The notes under the pieces: generated by a model
Database searches by the model: none
What the model saw: only the letters and a program-made list of their open reading frames with translations
Told to the model about the DNA's origin: nothing
Source of the DNA: Lentimicrobium sp.
GTDB lineage: Bacteria > Bacteroidota > Bacteroidia > Bacteroidales > Lentimicrobiaceae
Direction: 5' to 3'
Length of the DNA: 6,624 bases
NCBI GenBank assembly: GCA_013336205.1
Contig: JAAXUD010000161.1
Location: 1 to 6,624, forward strand
Made by a program: the position numbers and the translations under genes
Shown here: piece after piece, positions 1 through 5,444 of the stretch
How the letters are laid out: each line of letters opens with the position of its first letter
Position numbering within the stretch: the stretch's first letter is position 1

Positions 1-815
1 CAACCAATCTTGTGGCTTATATTTCAGAATATGAAGAGGTTGCTTTGGTTGATCTGGATGTGGAAGAACCCAATTCCGGTCTGTTTTTTACCGGTGAGCT
101 CATCCATTCAGAATACAACCTCAAAATGATACCCCAATGGGACGAATCAAAGTGCACACTGTGCGGTATTTGCCAGAAAATCTGTAATTATCACGCGCTA
201 ATTCAACTTGGACCATCTATCATTGTTTTTCCTGAATTGTGTCATAGCTGTTTTGCCTGTTCTGAATTGTGCCCGGTTGATGCCCTGCCCATGATTCCGA
301 AGAAAACCGGAACCCTGCAGGACTTTCATTCCGGTAACCTTCATTTTATTGAGAGCAGGCTTGATATCGGGGAGGAGCAAGCGGTTGCTACTATATCCAA
401 AACAAAGAAATACGCGGCAAAGAATTACGGTCAGGTGCATATTACAATATTCGATTCACCGCCCGGTACATCATGCCCGGTAATGGAAGCGGTGAAAGGT
501 GTGGATTTTGTGATTCTGGTTACTGAACCGACTCCTTTCGGACTGCATGATTTAAGCCTTGCCGTTGAAACCACGCGGGCGCTGAAAAAGCCCTTTGGTG
601 TTGTTATTAACCGATATGGAATTGGCAATGATGCCGTAATTGATTATTGCCAAACTGAACACATACCCATCCTGGCAAAAATAGCCAACAGCAGGAAAGT
701 TGCTGAATTGTATTCGACAGGGAAGTTGATTTATAAGGAGATCCCTGAAGTAAAAACGGCATTGCAGGATATTCTTGACTATTGCCTGAATAATATTGAA
801 GGAGGCCTGAAATGA
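1..815 (+). CDS. Ferredoxin-containing MinD/Mrp-like P-loop ATPase, first of a pair (5' partial)
   Basis: The gene is cut by the window start. Its frame is open from base 3 and reads TNLVAYIS..., which matches the helix just after a Walker A loop (GKGGTGKTT..ATNL), so the true start and P-loop lie upstream. The GTG at 12 is internal. Visible parts in order are the switch region VALVDLDVEEPN; a 2x[4Fe-4S] ferredoxin insert with motifs CTLCGICQKIC (about bases 153-185) and CHSCFACSELCP (about 240-275); the segment IGEEQAVATI; the second switch motif FDSPPGTSCPV; and VTEPTPFGLHDL. These mark the MinD/SIMIBI family with inserted ferredoxins, a cytosolic ATPase type found next to NifX/ORP proteins in anaerobes. 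ATP use is known for the superfamily; a role in metal-cluster handling is inferred. The end overlaps the next gene by 4 nt (ATGA), so the two are translationally coupled and probably work as a heterodimer. Such proteins are often misnamed cobyrinate synthase. Confidence 0.93.
   Translation, partial: TNLVAYISEYEEVALVDLDVEEPNSGLFFTGELIHSEYNLKMIPQWDESKCTLCGICQKICNYHALIQLGPSIIVFPELCHSCFACSELCPVDALPMIPKKTGTLQDFHSGNLHFIESRLDIGEEQAVATISKTKKYAAKNYGQVHITIFDSPPGTSCPVMEAVKGVDFVILVTEPTPFGLHDLSLAVETTRALKKPFGVVINRYGIGNDAVIDYCQTEHIPILAKIANSRKVAELYSTGKLIYKEIPEVKTALQDILDYCLNNIEGGLK
799..805 (+). promoter_or_regulatory. Perfect Shine-Dalgarno-like AAGGAGG before the second ATPase gene
   Basis: AAGGAGG lies inside the end of the first ATPase gene, 6 nt before the ATG at 812. 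No other gene in the window has a comparable motif, so it may support coupled re-initiation at the ATGA overlap. It also encodes Glu-Gly-Gly of the upstream protein and could be coincidental. Confidence 0.4.
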
Positions 816-1696
816 AAGAAATAGTTGTGATTTCAGGTAAAGGTGGAACAGGGAAAACTTCGGTAACAGCTGCATTTGCCGTTTTGGGCGGGCTTGATGT
901 CGTAGTTGCCGATTGTGATGTGGATGCCGCTGATATGCACCTGTTAATGAAACCTGATTTTGAGTCAGCCGATGATTTTTATAGCGGAGAGCTTGCCATA
1001 ATAGATCAAAATAGTTGTATCAGGTGTGGAAAGTGTGAAGAGGTATGCAGGTTTGATGCTATCACTGTGACAAACAGACAATACATCATTGAACCGATGA
1101 GTTGCGAGGGCTGTGGCTATTGCGCACGCATTTGTCCTGCAGTCGCTATAGTAAACAAAGAGCGCCTTGCCGGGAAATGGTTTATTTCAAACATAAAAAC
1201 CGGAAGCATCATGGTTCATGCCCGTTTGGGCATTGGTGCCGACAATTCAGGAAAACTGGTAGCAAAAGTCAAGAATGAAGCCAAAGAAATTGCACTTGAG
1301 GAACGAAAAGAATATATACTGGTCGATGGTTCTCCAGGGGTCGGGTGTCCGGTAGTCTCCTCACTTTCAGGAGCTAATTTTGTTGTGTTGGTTACGGAGC
1401 CTTCTGTTTCGGGTCTTCATGATTTAAAACGGGTGTATGAGCTGGTGAAAAAGTTCCACATCAAAGCCGGTTGCATTATTAATAAAGCCGATATCAATCT
1501 TGTGAAAAGCGCTGAAATAGTTCAGTTTTTATCAGAGGAGGGCATTGTGCATATATCAGATTTGCCCTATGATGAAAACTTTACCAACGCGATGACTCAT
1601 GGTCAAACCATTGTCGAGTTTGATAATGGTCTGTTGAAAGATCTGCTGGTTGAAAGTTGGGAGAAAGTTAAACAATTGGCATCCGGGGTTTACTGA
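812..1696 (+). CDS. Ferredoxin-containing MinD/Mrp-like P-loop ATPase, second of a pair (complete)
   Basis: This is a 294-residue protein with all the expected elements. The deviant Walker A loop GKGGTGKTS lies at residues 9-17, with signature Lys10 and Lys15. VVADCDVDAADMHLL follows at about 31-45. The ferredoxin insert has Cys69/72/75/79 and Cys98/101/104/108, enough for two [4Fe-4S] clusters. Next come the family-typical VHARLGIGADNSGKLV at about 135-150, the switch II motif VDGSPGVGCPV at about 171-181, and VTEPSVSGLHDLKRV at about 194-208. The start is ATG at 812, overlapping the stop of the preceding paralogue. A perfect AAGGAGG (799-805) sits 6 nt before it, unusual among the genes here. 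The protein is likely a soluble ATPase coupling nucleotide state to electron or metal-cluster transfer, in the style of the ORP-associated ATPases of Desulfovibrio; the client is probably the NifX-like protein encoded further on (inference). The two paralogues differ in the segment after the ferredoxin (LGIGADNSGK here, IGEEQAVAT in the first), so they are distinct subfamilies and not a recent duplication. Confidence 0.95.
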   Translation: MKEIVVISGKGGTGKTSVTAAFAVLGGLDVVVADCDVDAADMHLLMKPDFESADDFYSGELAIIDQNSCIRCGKCEEVCRFDAITVTNRQYIIEPMSCEGCGYCARICPAVAIVNKERLAGKWFISNIKTGSIMVHARLGIGADNSGKLVAKVKNEAKEIALEERKEYILVDGSPGVGCPVVSSLSGANFVVLVTEPSVSGLHDLKRVYELVKKFHIKAGCIINKADINLVKSAEIVQFLSEEGIVHISDLPYDENFTNAMTHGQTIVEFDNGLLKDLLVESWEKVKQLASGVY

Positions 1697-1705
1697 ATAG
1701 TGAAA

Positions 1706-1742
1706 AAAACCTACCAGGTTTTCTTCTAACCTGTTAGGTTTT
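1706..1742 (+). terminator. Nested palindrome / stem-loop after the ATPase pair, possible terminator
   Basis: The arms at 1706-1720 and 1728-1742 pair at 14 of 15 positions (the single mismatch is C1714 with T1734) around a 7-nt loop, TTCTTCT. Each arm is itself a palindrome of the form AACCT-N3-AGGTT, so the element is at once a direct repeat and an inverted repeat. It begins 9 nt after the stop codon of the second ATPase. On the + strand the stem ends in TTTT without a longer T-run. On the - strand it is followed by seven T (complement of 1703-1709). It could end transcription of the ATPase operon, act in both directions, or be a dispersed genomic repeat of the host. Confidence 0.6.
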
Positions 1743-1746
1743 GATT

Positions 1747-1837
1747 GAGAAGAAAGAAGTAAGAAGTAGGAAGAAAGAAGTAAGAAGTGGAAGTGGAAGT
1801 TGGAAGTAAGAATTAAGAAGTAAGAAGGAGAGAGGAA
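1747..1837. repeat. Purine-rich degenerate GAAGT repeat tract
   Basis: About 90 bases are almost purely A and G with spaced T, built from variants of AGAAGT/GGAAGT. An exact 18-nt direct repeat AAGAAAGAAGTAAGAAGT occurs at 1750-1767 and 1771-1788, followed by GGAAGTGGAAGTTGGAAGTAAGAATTAAGAAGTAAG-type variants in shorter pieces. No convincing reading frame uses it. Such tracts expand by slippage. The complementary strand is a long pyrimidine run, and its apparent Ser/Leu/Phe-rich open frame is a by-product of this composition. Confidence 0.75.
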
Positions 1838-1905
1838 TATGTCTCTTCGTTTGCTTTTTGGGCGGATAAAAAATGGATTTTTCCATAACAGGGGGGTCAT
1901 TTTAA

Positions 1906-1933
1906 TGACAATATGTCAAATTATTATTGACAT
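1906..1933. promoter_or_regulatory. Cluster of TGACA/TGTCA half-sites, candidate operator upstream of the NifX-like gene
   Basis: Three half-sites alternate in orientation: TGACA at 1906-1910, TGTCA at 1914-1918 and TGACA at 1928-1932. The first two form a palindrome with a 3-nt centre. The second and third form a perfect 7-bp inverted repeat, ATGTCAA-N7-TTGACAT (1913-1919 and 1927-1933). The array ends 29 nt before the ATG at 1963, a plausible place for a dimeric regulator. The regulator is not identified, and the AT-rich context makes chance palindromes possible. Confidence 0.35.
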
Positions 1934-1962
1934 CAATAAGAAAACAATTTAAGATAAATAAA

Positions 1963-2301
1963 ATGAAAATAGCATTTACATCTGACGGAACAAGCTGGGA
2001 TTCAATGATTGACCCACGGTTCGGCAGAACAGAATACATCGTATTGTACGATGAGGAGAGTCAGGAATTAAGCGCTGTAGATAACAGTTCTGTAAAAAAT
2101 GAAGCGCATGGGGCGGGGACGGCAACCTCGCAGCGGATATTTGAGTTGAAACCCGATGTGCTGATTACCGGAAATGGTCCGGGCGACAATGCCGCAACGG
2201 CACTGAAACATATTGAGATGAAGATACTGGTGAATGCCCATGGAATGACACTCAGACAAGCTTATGAACATTACCAGACCGGTGATCTTAAAGAACAATA
2301 G
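1963..2301 (+). CDS. NifX/NifB-type dinitrogenase cofactor-binding family protein (ORP/MTH1175-like)
   Basis: This small soluble protein has 112 residues, the usual size for stand-alone members of the dinitrogenase iron-molybdenum cofactor family (NifX, the NifB C-terminal domain, orange protein, MTH1175). Seen directly are the N-terminal strand MKIAFTSDG, the motif DPRFGR at 17-22, NEAHGAGTA at 46-54, the strand PDVLITGNGPGDNAATAL at 64-81, and the closing segment MTLRQAYEHYQTGDL. The family fold is RNase H-like and carries metal-sulfur cofactors. This protein has no cysteine, so any cofactor would be held by His (49, 83, 93, 103), backbone or ion contacts, as non-covalent binding is known for orange protein. 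The ATG at 1963 is preferred over the in-frame TTG at 1927 because it begins exactly at the family's first strand, has an A-rich leader, and the upstream residues do not look conserved. The flanking ferredoxin-ATPases suggest an ORP-like role. True nitrogenase function is unlikely, since no nif structural gene is present. Confidence 0.9.
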   Translation: MKIAFTSDGTSWDSMIDPRFGRTEYIVLYDEESQELSAVDNSSVKNEAHGAGTATSQRIFELKPDVLITGNGPGDNAATALKHIEMKILVNAHGMTLRQAYEHYQTGDLKEQ

Positions 2302-2305
2302 AGAA

Positions 2306-2734
2306 ATGAGAAATCAACATAAGGGATCCGGGAGAACACATGGCGGTGGTTACGGATCGGAGGGCAAAGGTGGCGGAGGCTATTGTGTCTGCCCGAAATG
2401 TGGCTATTCTGTTGCACATGAAGCTGGTATTCCTTGTAAGACAATGTTTTGTAAGGATTGTAATGTTTCATTGCAACGTAGCGAAACGCCCGGAAAAGAT
2501 ACCGGCGCATCTCAGGAGCTTGCGCAAAATGAATCACCCGATGTGATAAAACCCGGCATTCAGTTTCCGCGGGTCGATTCAGAGAAATGCACTGCCTGCG
2601 GCATCTGCATCGATATTTGTCCAACAGGAACCATCGTTGTGGAAAATGGTAAAGCGTTTGTAAAAATTGATAATTGCAGGAATTGCAGGATTTGCATAAA
2701 AGCATGCCCTGAAGATGCATTTATACTTGAATAA
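2306..2734 (+). CDS. Gly-rich, zinc-ribbon-like Cys domain fused to 2x[4Fe-4S] ferredoxin
   Basis: The protein has 142 residues in three parts. Residues 1-26 are rich in Gly, His, Ser and Lys. Residues 27-52 form a Cys domain with CVCPKCG, then PC and CKDC (Cys27/29/32, Cys44, Cys49/52), resembling a rubredoxin/zinc-ribbon knuckle. After a polar linker, residues 92-142 are a bacterial-type ferredoxin with complete motifs at Cys95/98/101/105 and Cys124/127/130/134. It probably passes low-potential electrons in the cytosol, with the front domain as a metal or docking site; the exact function is unknown. The start is ATG at 2306, 4 nt after the NifX-like gene. An in-frame ATG at 2264 would overlap that gene by 38 nt and add a sequence without family character. 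The neighbours suggest it serves the NifX-like protein, the ATPases or the following radical SAM enzyme (inference). Confidence 0.88.
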   Translation: MRNQHKGSGRTHGGGYGSEGKGGGGYCVCPKCGYSVAHEAGIPCKTMFCKDCNVSLQRSETPGKDTGASQELAQNESPDVIKPGIQFPRVDSEKCTACGICIDICPTGTIVVENGKAFVKIDNCRNCRICIKACPEDAFILE

Positions 2735-2742
2735 CCAACTTT

Positions 2743-3687
2743 ATGGAAAACATTATTTTCGGACCAGTCCCTTCACGACGCCTCGGTAAAAGCATCGGTA
2801 TCAATAACATTCCGCATAAGGTTTGTTCATACTCCTGTGCTTATTGCCAGGTTGGTAAAGCAGATATAATGCAGGTTAATCGCCAGGAGTTTTATCTTCC
2901 GGATATCATTGTCAGGCAGTTGGAGTACAAACTTAATTGTCTTTCACAAAGTGATTTCCCGGATTATATAACCCTGGTTCCCGATGGCGAACCAACCCTT
3001 GATATCCATTTAGGTGAACTAATTTTAAAGCTGAAATCCTTTGGACTTCCGGTGGCGGTTATCACCAACAGTTCATTGCTGAGTCAGACAGAAGTTCAGT
3101 CTGAGCTCATGAATGCAGATTATATTTCATTAAAAGTTGATACCGTTAATCAGACCTCCTGGCGAAAAGTCAATAAGCCACACAAAGACCTGAATCATAG
3201 TATAATATTGCAGAGCATCCGTGACTTTTCTCAAACCTTTAAAGGTACTCTGGTCACCGAGTCTATGTTGTTGAAGGACATCAATGATTCTGATGAAGAA
3301 CTGGAGAGGCTTGCAATATTTCTGTGTGATGTAAAGCCTGAAATTGCCTATATCGCCATTCCAACGCGTCCGCTGGCATTTGGTGGTATTTTCCCGGCTG
3401 ATGAGGCTGCGGTGGCAATGGCGTATGAAACCTTTACCAGGTATAAGCTGAATGCAGAATTGCTCACCGGTTATGAAGGGAATGCATTTGCTTCCTCAGG
3501 GAATTTTGCTGATGACATACTGAGTATTACCGCTGTTCACCCTATGCGAAAGGATGCTGTAATGGAATTAATGACTAAATCAAATGCTACGGAATTAATC
3601 TTGAATCAGTTAATTGAAAATGAATTAATAGAAAAAGTCACCTTTAATAATCAGGATTATTTTCTAAGGAAATTCAATTCAGACTGA
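2743..3687 (+). CDS. Radical SAM protein, COG0731-type
   Basis: The protein has 314 residues. It opens with FGPVPSRRLGKSIGIN at 6-21, the hallmark of the COG0731 group of radical SAM proteins (often loosely labelled wyosine synthetase-like). The radical SAM cluster motif is CSYSCAYC, a CX3CX2C with Cys28, Cys32 and Cys35. Further support is the GGE-like SAM-binding motif DGEPTLD at 81-87, VITNSSLL at 107-114, SLKVD at 129-133 and IPTRP at 206-210. The last 50 residues (about 264-312) look like a small winged-helix tail. Such enzymes reductively cleave S-adenosylmethionine to a 5'-deoxyadenosyl radical; the substrate of this subgroup is not established. It begins 8 nt after the ferredoxin gene, whose product is an obvious candidate electron donor. 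A true tRNA-wyosine enzyme (TYW1) is unlikely: this is a bacterial context and the protein shows the COG0731 FGPVPSRR opening. A role in maturing the NifX-like cofactor is speculative. Confidence 0.9.
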   Translation: MENIIFGPVPSRRLGKSIGINNIPHKVCSYSCAYCQVGKADIMQVNRQEFYLPDIIVRQLEYKLNCLSQSDFPDYITLVPDGEPTLDIHLGELILKLKSFGLPVAVITNSSLLSQTEVQSELMNADYISLKVDTVNQTSWRKVNKPHKDLNHSIILQSIRDFSQTFKGTLVTESMLLKDINDSDEELERLAIFLCDVKPEIAYIAIPTRPLAFGGIFPADEAAVAMAYETFTRYKLNAELLTGYEGNAFASSGNFADDILSITAVHPMRKDAVMELMTKSNATELILNQLIENELIEKVTFNNQDYFLRKFNSD

Positions 3688-3713
3688 GTAACAATGCTGA
3701 AAAATAGAACAGA

Positions 3714-4226
3714 ATGAGCGGCTACATTCATTTATACACCGGAAACGGTAAAGGTAAAACCACTGCTGCCATCGGACTTGCTGTAAGAGCAGTCGGGGCC
3801 GGTAAAAGGGTTTTTATCGCCCAGTTCGTAAAAGGTATGCATTATGCTGAACTTGATGCATTAAAGCGCTTCCCTGAGATCGAACTGAAGCAGTTTGGAC
3901 TTGACTGTTTTATTGTAAACCAGCCAACAGAAAAGGATATCAGCGCGGCAAGAACCGGCTTACAGGAAGTCGCCCGGATTATTTCCGGAAATCAATTTGA
4001 CCTGGTTATACTGGATGAAGTATGCATTGCACTCCATTATCATCTGTTTGAAGTTGAGGAGCTTATAAGTATATTGAATACCAGGCCCCTGGAAATGGAA
4101 ATCGTAATGACAGGTCGTTATGCGCCGCTGAGGCTTTTTGAAGTGGCCGATTTAATTACCGAGATGAGAGAAGTGAAACACTACTATTCAAAAGGAGTAG
4201 AAGCAAGAGAAGGAATTGAATTTTAA
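3714..4226 (+). CDS. cobO: Corrinoid adenosyltransferase (CobO/BtuR family)
   Basis: The protein has 170 residues. It opens with the CobA/CobO/BtuR P-loop YTGNGKGKTTAAIGLAVRA (Walker A at about 10-17), then VFIAQFVKG at 33-41, Walker B DLVILDEV at 96-103, the family motif TGRYAP at 133-138, and the closing ADLITEMREVKHYYSKGVEAREGIEF. The family transfers the adenosyl group of ATP to cob(I)alamin or cob(I)yrinate a,c-diamide, giving coenzyme-B12 forms in the cytosol. The protein is slightly shorter than enterobacterial BtuR (about 196) because it lacks the N-terminal extension. Cobalt must be reduced to Co(I) for this reaction, and the nearby ferredoxin or flavoprotein could contribute electrons (inference). 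It starts 26 nt after the radical SAM gene, with no Shine-Dalgarno motif and no room for a cobalamin riboswitch. No other corrinoid gene is in view, so biosynthesis and salvage cannot be told apart. Confidence 0.93.
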   Translation: MSGYIHLYTGNGKGKTTAAIGLAVRAVGAGKRVFIAQFVKGMHYAELDALKRFPEIELKQFGLDCFIVNQPTEKDISAARTGLQEVARIISGNQFDLVILDEVCIALHYHLFEVEELISILNTRPLEMEIVMTGRYAPLRLFEVADLITEMREVKHYYSKGVEAREGIEF

Positions 4227-4252
4227 ATGATTATTAACTAAATATTTACTCA

Positions 4253-5434
4253 ATGAACACTACTGACAAAGGTTTTAACACCAAATTAATTCATGCAGGC
4301 GCTTTTGAAGATGAATTCGGGAGCGCTACTGTGCCAATTTACCAGTCATCAACATTCAGATTTAAGAGTGCCCAGGATGGGGCGGATTGCTTTTCAGGAA
4401 AAAGCGATGGGTATATCTATACCCGTATTGGAAATCCCACCATCAATGCACTAGAGCAAAATATTGCAGAACTTGAAAATGGCTTTGGTGGCATCGCTAC
4501 CAGCTCCGGAATGGGTGCCATCAGCAGTGTTTATATGGCATTGCTGGGTGCCGGAAGCCATATTATCAGTTCCGATGCTGTTTATGGTCCGGCACGGGGA
4601 GTGCTTGAGCAGGATTTCTCCCGGTTTAATGTAGAAGCCAGTTTTGTAAACACTTCAAAAACAGAAAATATCCTGGCGGCTATCAAGTCAAATACCAAAG
4701 TATTGTATATCGAAACACCGGCCAATCCTACCATGGAGATAACGGATATTGTTGCCTGCGCAAAAATTGCCAGGGAAAACAACCTGATTCTTGTGGTCGA
4801 CAATACTTTTTGCTCTCCATACCTGCAAAAACCGCTCGATTTGGGTGCTGATGTGGTACTGCATTCAGTCACCAAATTCATCAATGGTCATGCCGACATT
4901 GTTGGGGGTGTAATCGTTACTAAAGGTCCTGAATTGTATAAAAAGATCCGCCATTCTATGGTTTACATGGGTTGTAATATGGATCCAACGCAGGCATTTA
5001 TGGTTATCAGGGGCGTAAAAACACTCGCCATTCGCATCGACAGGGCCCAGGAGAGTGCCATGAAGGTTGCTGAATTCCTGCAATCGCATCCCGATGTAGC
5101 CTGGATTAACTATCCGGGCTTAACCTCACACCCACAATATGAACTGGCGAAAACACAAATGAAAGGTTTTGGTTCCATGATGAGTTTCGGTCTAAAAGGC
5201 GGTTACGAAGCAGGCAGAAAACTCATGGACAATGTTCACCTCGCAATTCTGGCTGTTTCGCTGGGTGGTGTTGAAACCCTGATACAACATCCGGCCTCTA
5301 TGACACATGCGGCTGTTAGTAAGGAACACAAACAGGCTGCAGGAATAACAGATGATCTGGTAAGGTTCTCAGTTGGTATTGAAGATGTTGAAGACATCAT
5401 TGGTGATTTAAAGCAAGCGTTGGAAACAATTTAA
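4253..5434 (+). CDS. PLP-dependent Cys/Met metabolism lyase, methionine gamma-lyase-like
   Basis: The protein has 393 residues, the full length for the Cys/Met metabolism PLP family. Visible landmarks are YTRIGNPT at 56-63 (Tyr and Arg that contact the phosphate of PLP in the partner subunit), SSGMGAIS at 84-91, VYGP at 110-113 (Tyr111 stacks on PLP), [14 protein letters not shown] at 181-194 (Asp183), and [16 protein letters not shown] at 204-219 with Lys208 as Schiff-base lysine. The C-terminal half, [44 protein letters not shown] and [10 protein letters not shown], follows methionine gamma-lyase closely. That enzyme cleaves methionine or homocysteine to methanethiol or H2S, ammonia and 2-oxobutyrate. 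The Cys of classical methionine gamma-lyases after the YG pair is replaced by Pro113, so substrate preference is uncertain; cystathionine gamma-lyase or O-acetylhomoserine sulfhydrylase remain alternatives. The ATG at 4253 follows an AT-rich 26-nt gap, and the next gene begins 10 nt after the stop. Confidence 0.88.
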   Translation: MNTTDKGFNTKLIHAGAFEDEFGSATVPIYQSSTFRFKSAQDGADCFSGKSDGYIYTRIGNPTINALEQNIAELENGFGGIATSSGMGAISSVYMALLGAGSHIISSDAVYGPARGVLEQDFSRFNVEASFVNTSKTENILAAIKSNTKVLYIETPANPTMEITDIVACAKIARENNLILVVDNTFCSPYLQKPLDLGADVVLHSVTKFINGHADIVGGVIVTKGPELYKKIRHSMVYMGCNMDPTQAFMVIRGVKTLAIRIDRAQESAMKVAEFLQSHPDVAWINYPGLTSHPQYELAKTQMKGFGSMMSFGLKGGYEAGRKLMDNVHLAILAVSLGGVETLIQHPASMTHAAVSKEHKQAAGITDDLVRFSVGIEDVEDIIGDLKQALETI

Positions 5435-5444
5435 TAAAACAAAA

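Noticed and set aside
12..14. GTG as a start codon for the first gene
   Set aside because: The frame is open upstream to the window edge, and the residues before it (TNL) continue the conserved helix after a P-loop, so the gene starts outside the window.
1..1696. Annotation of the ATPase pair as cobyrinic acid a,c-diamide synthases, tempting because of the cobO-type gene nearby
   Set aside because: They lack the glutamine amidotransferase domain of CobB/CbiA and carry ferredoxin inserts typical of the MinD/Mrp group.
1839..1952. Small 37-codon + strand frame (starting MSLRLLFGRIKN) with AAGGAG 8 nt upstream
   Set aside because: The apparent ribosome site is part of the purine repeat tract, the product has no recognisable features, and the frame runs through the palindromic half-sites; most genes here do not use Shine-Dalgarno motifs.
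1927..1955. Sigma70-like promoter, TTGACA and TAAGAT spaced 17 nt
   Set aside because: It would place the transcript start at or after the ATG, the -10 is weak, and Bacteroidota use a different consensus. I also found no convincing TAnnTTTG -7 element in 1697-1962.
1927..1962. TTG start giving the NifX-like protein 12 extra residues
   Set aside because: The ATG at 1963 begins at the family's first strand; the extra residues overlap the candidate operator and look like translated leader.
2264..2305. Upstream ATG for the Cys-domain ferredoxin
   Set aside because: It lies inside the end of the NifX-like gene; the ATG at 2306 gives the usual short gap and a protein beginning with the Gly-rich tail.
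1963..2734. A nitrogen-fixation (nif) island
   Set aside because: There is only a stand-alone NifX-like protein and a ferredoxin, with no NifH, NifD, NifK, NifE, NifN or NifB-type sequence; the family is widespread in non-fixers.
3688..3713. A cobalamin riboswitch before the adenosyltransferase gene
   Set aside because: Only 26 nt separate the genes, far too short for a B12 aptamer, and no B12-box-like motif is seen.
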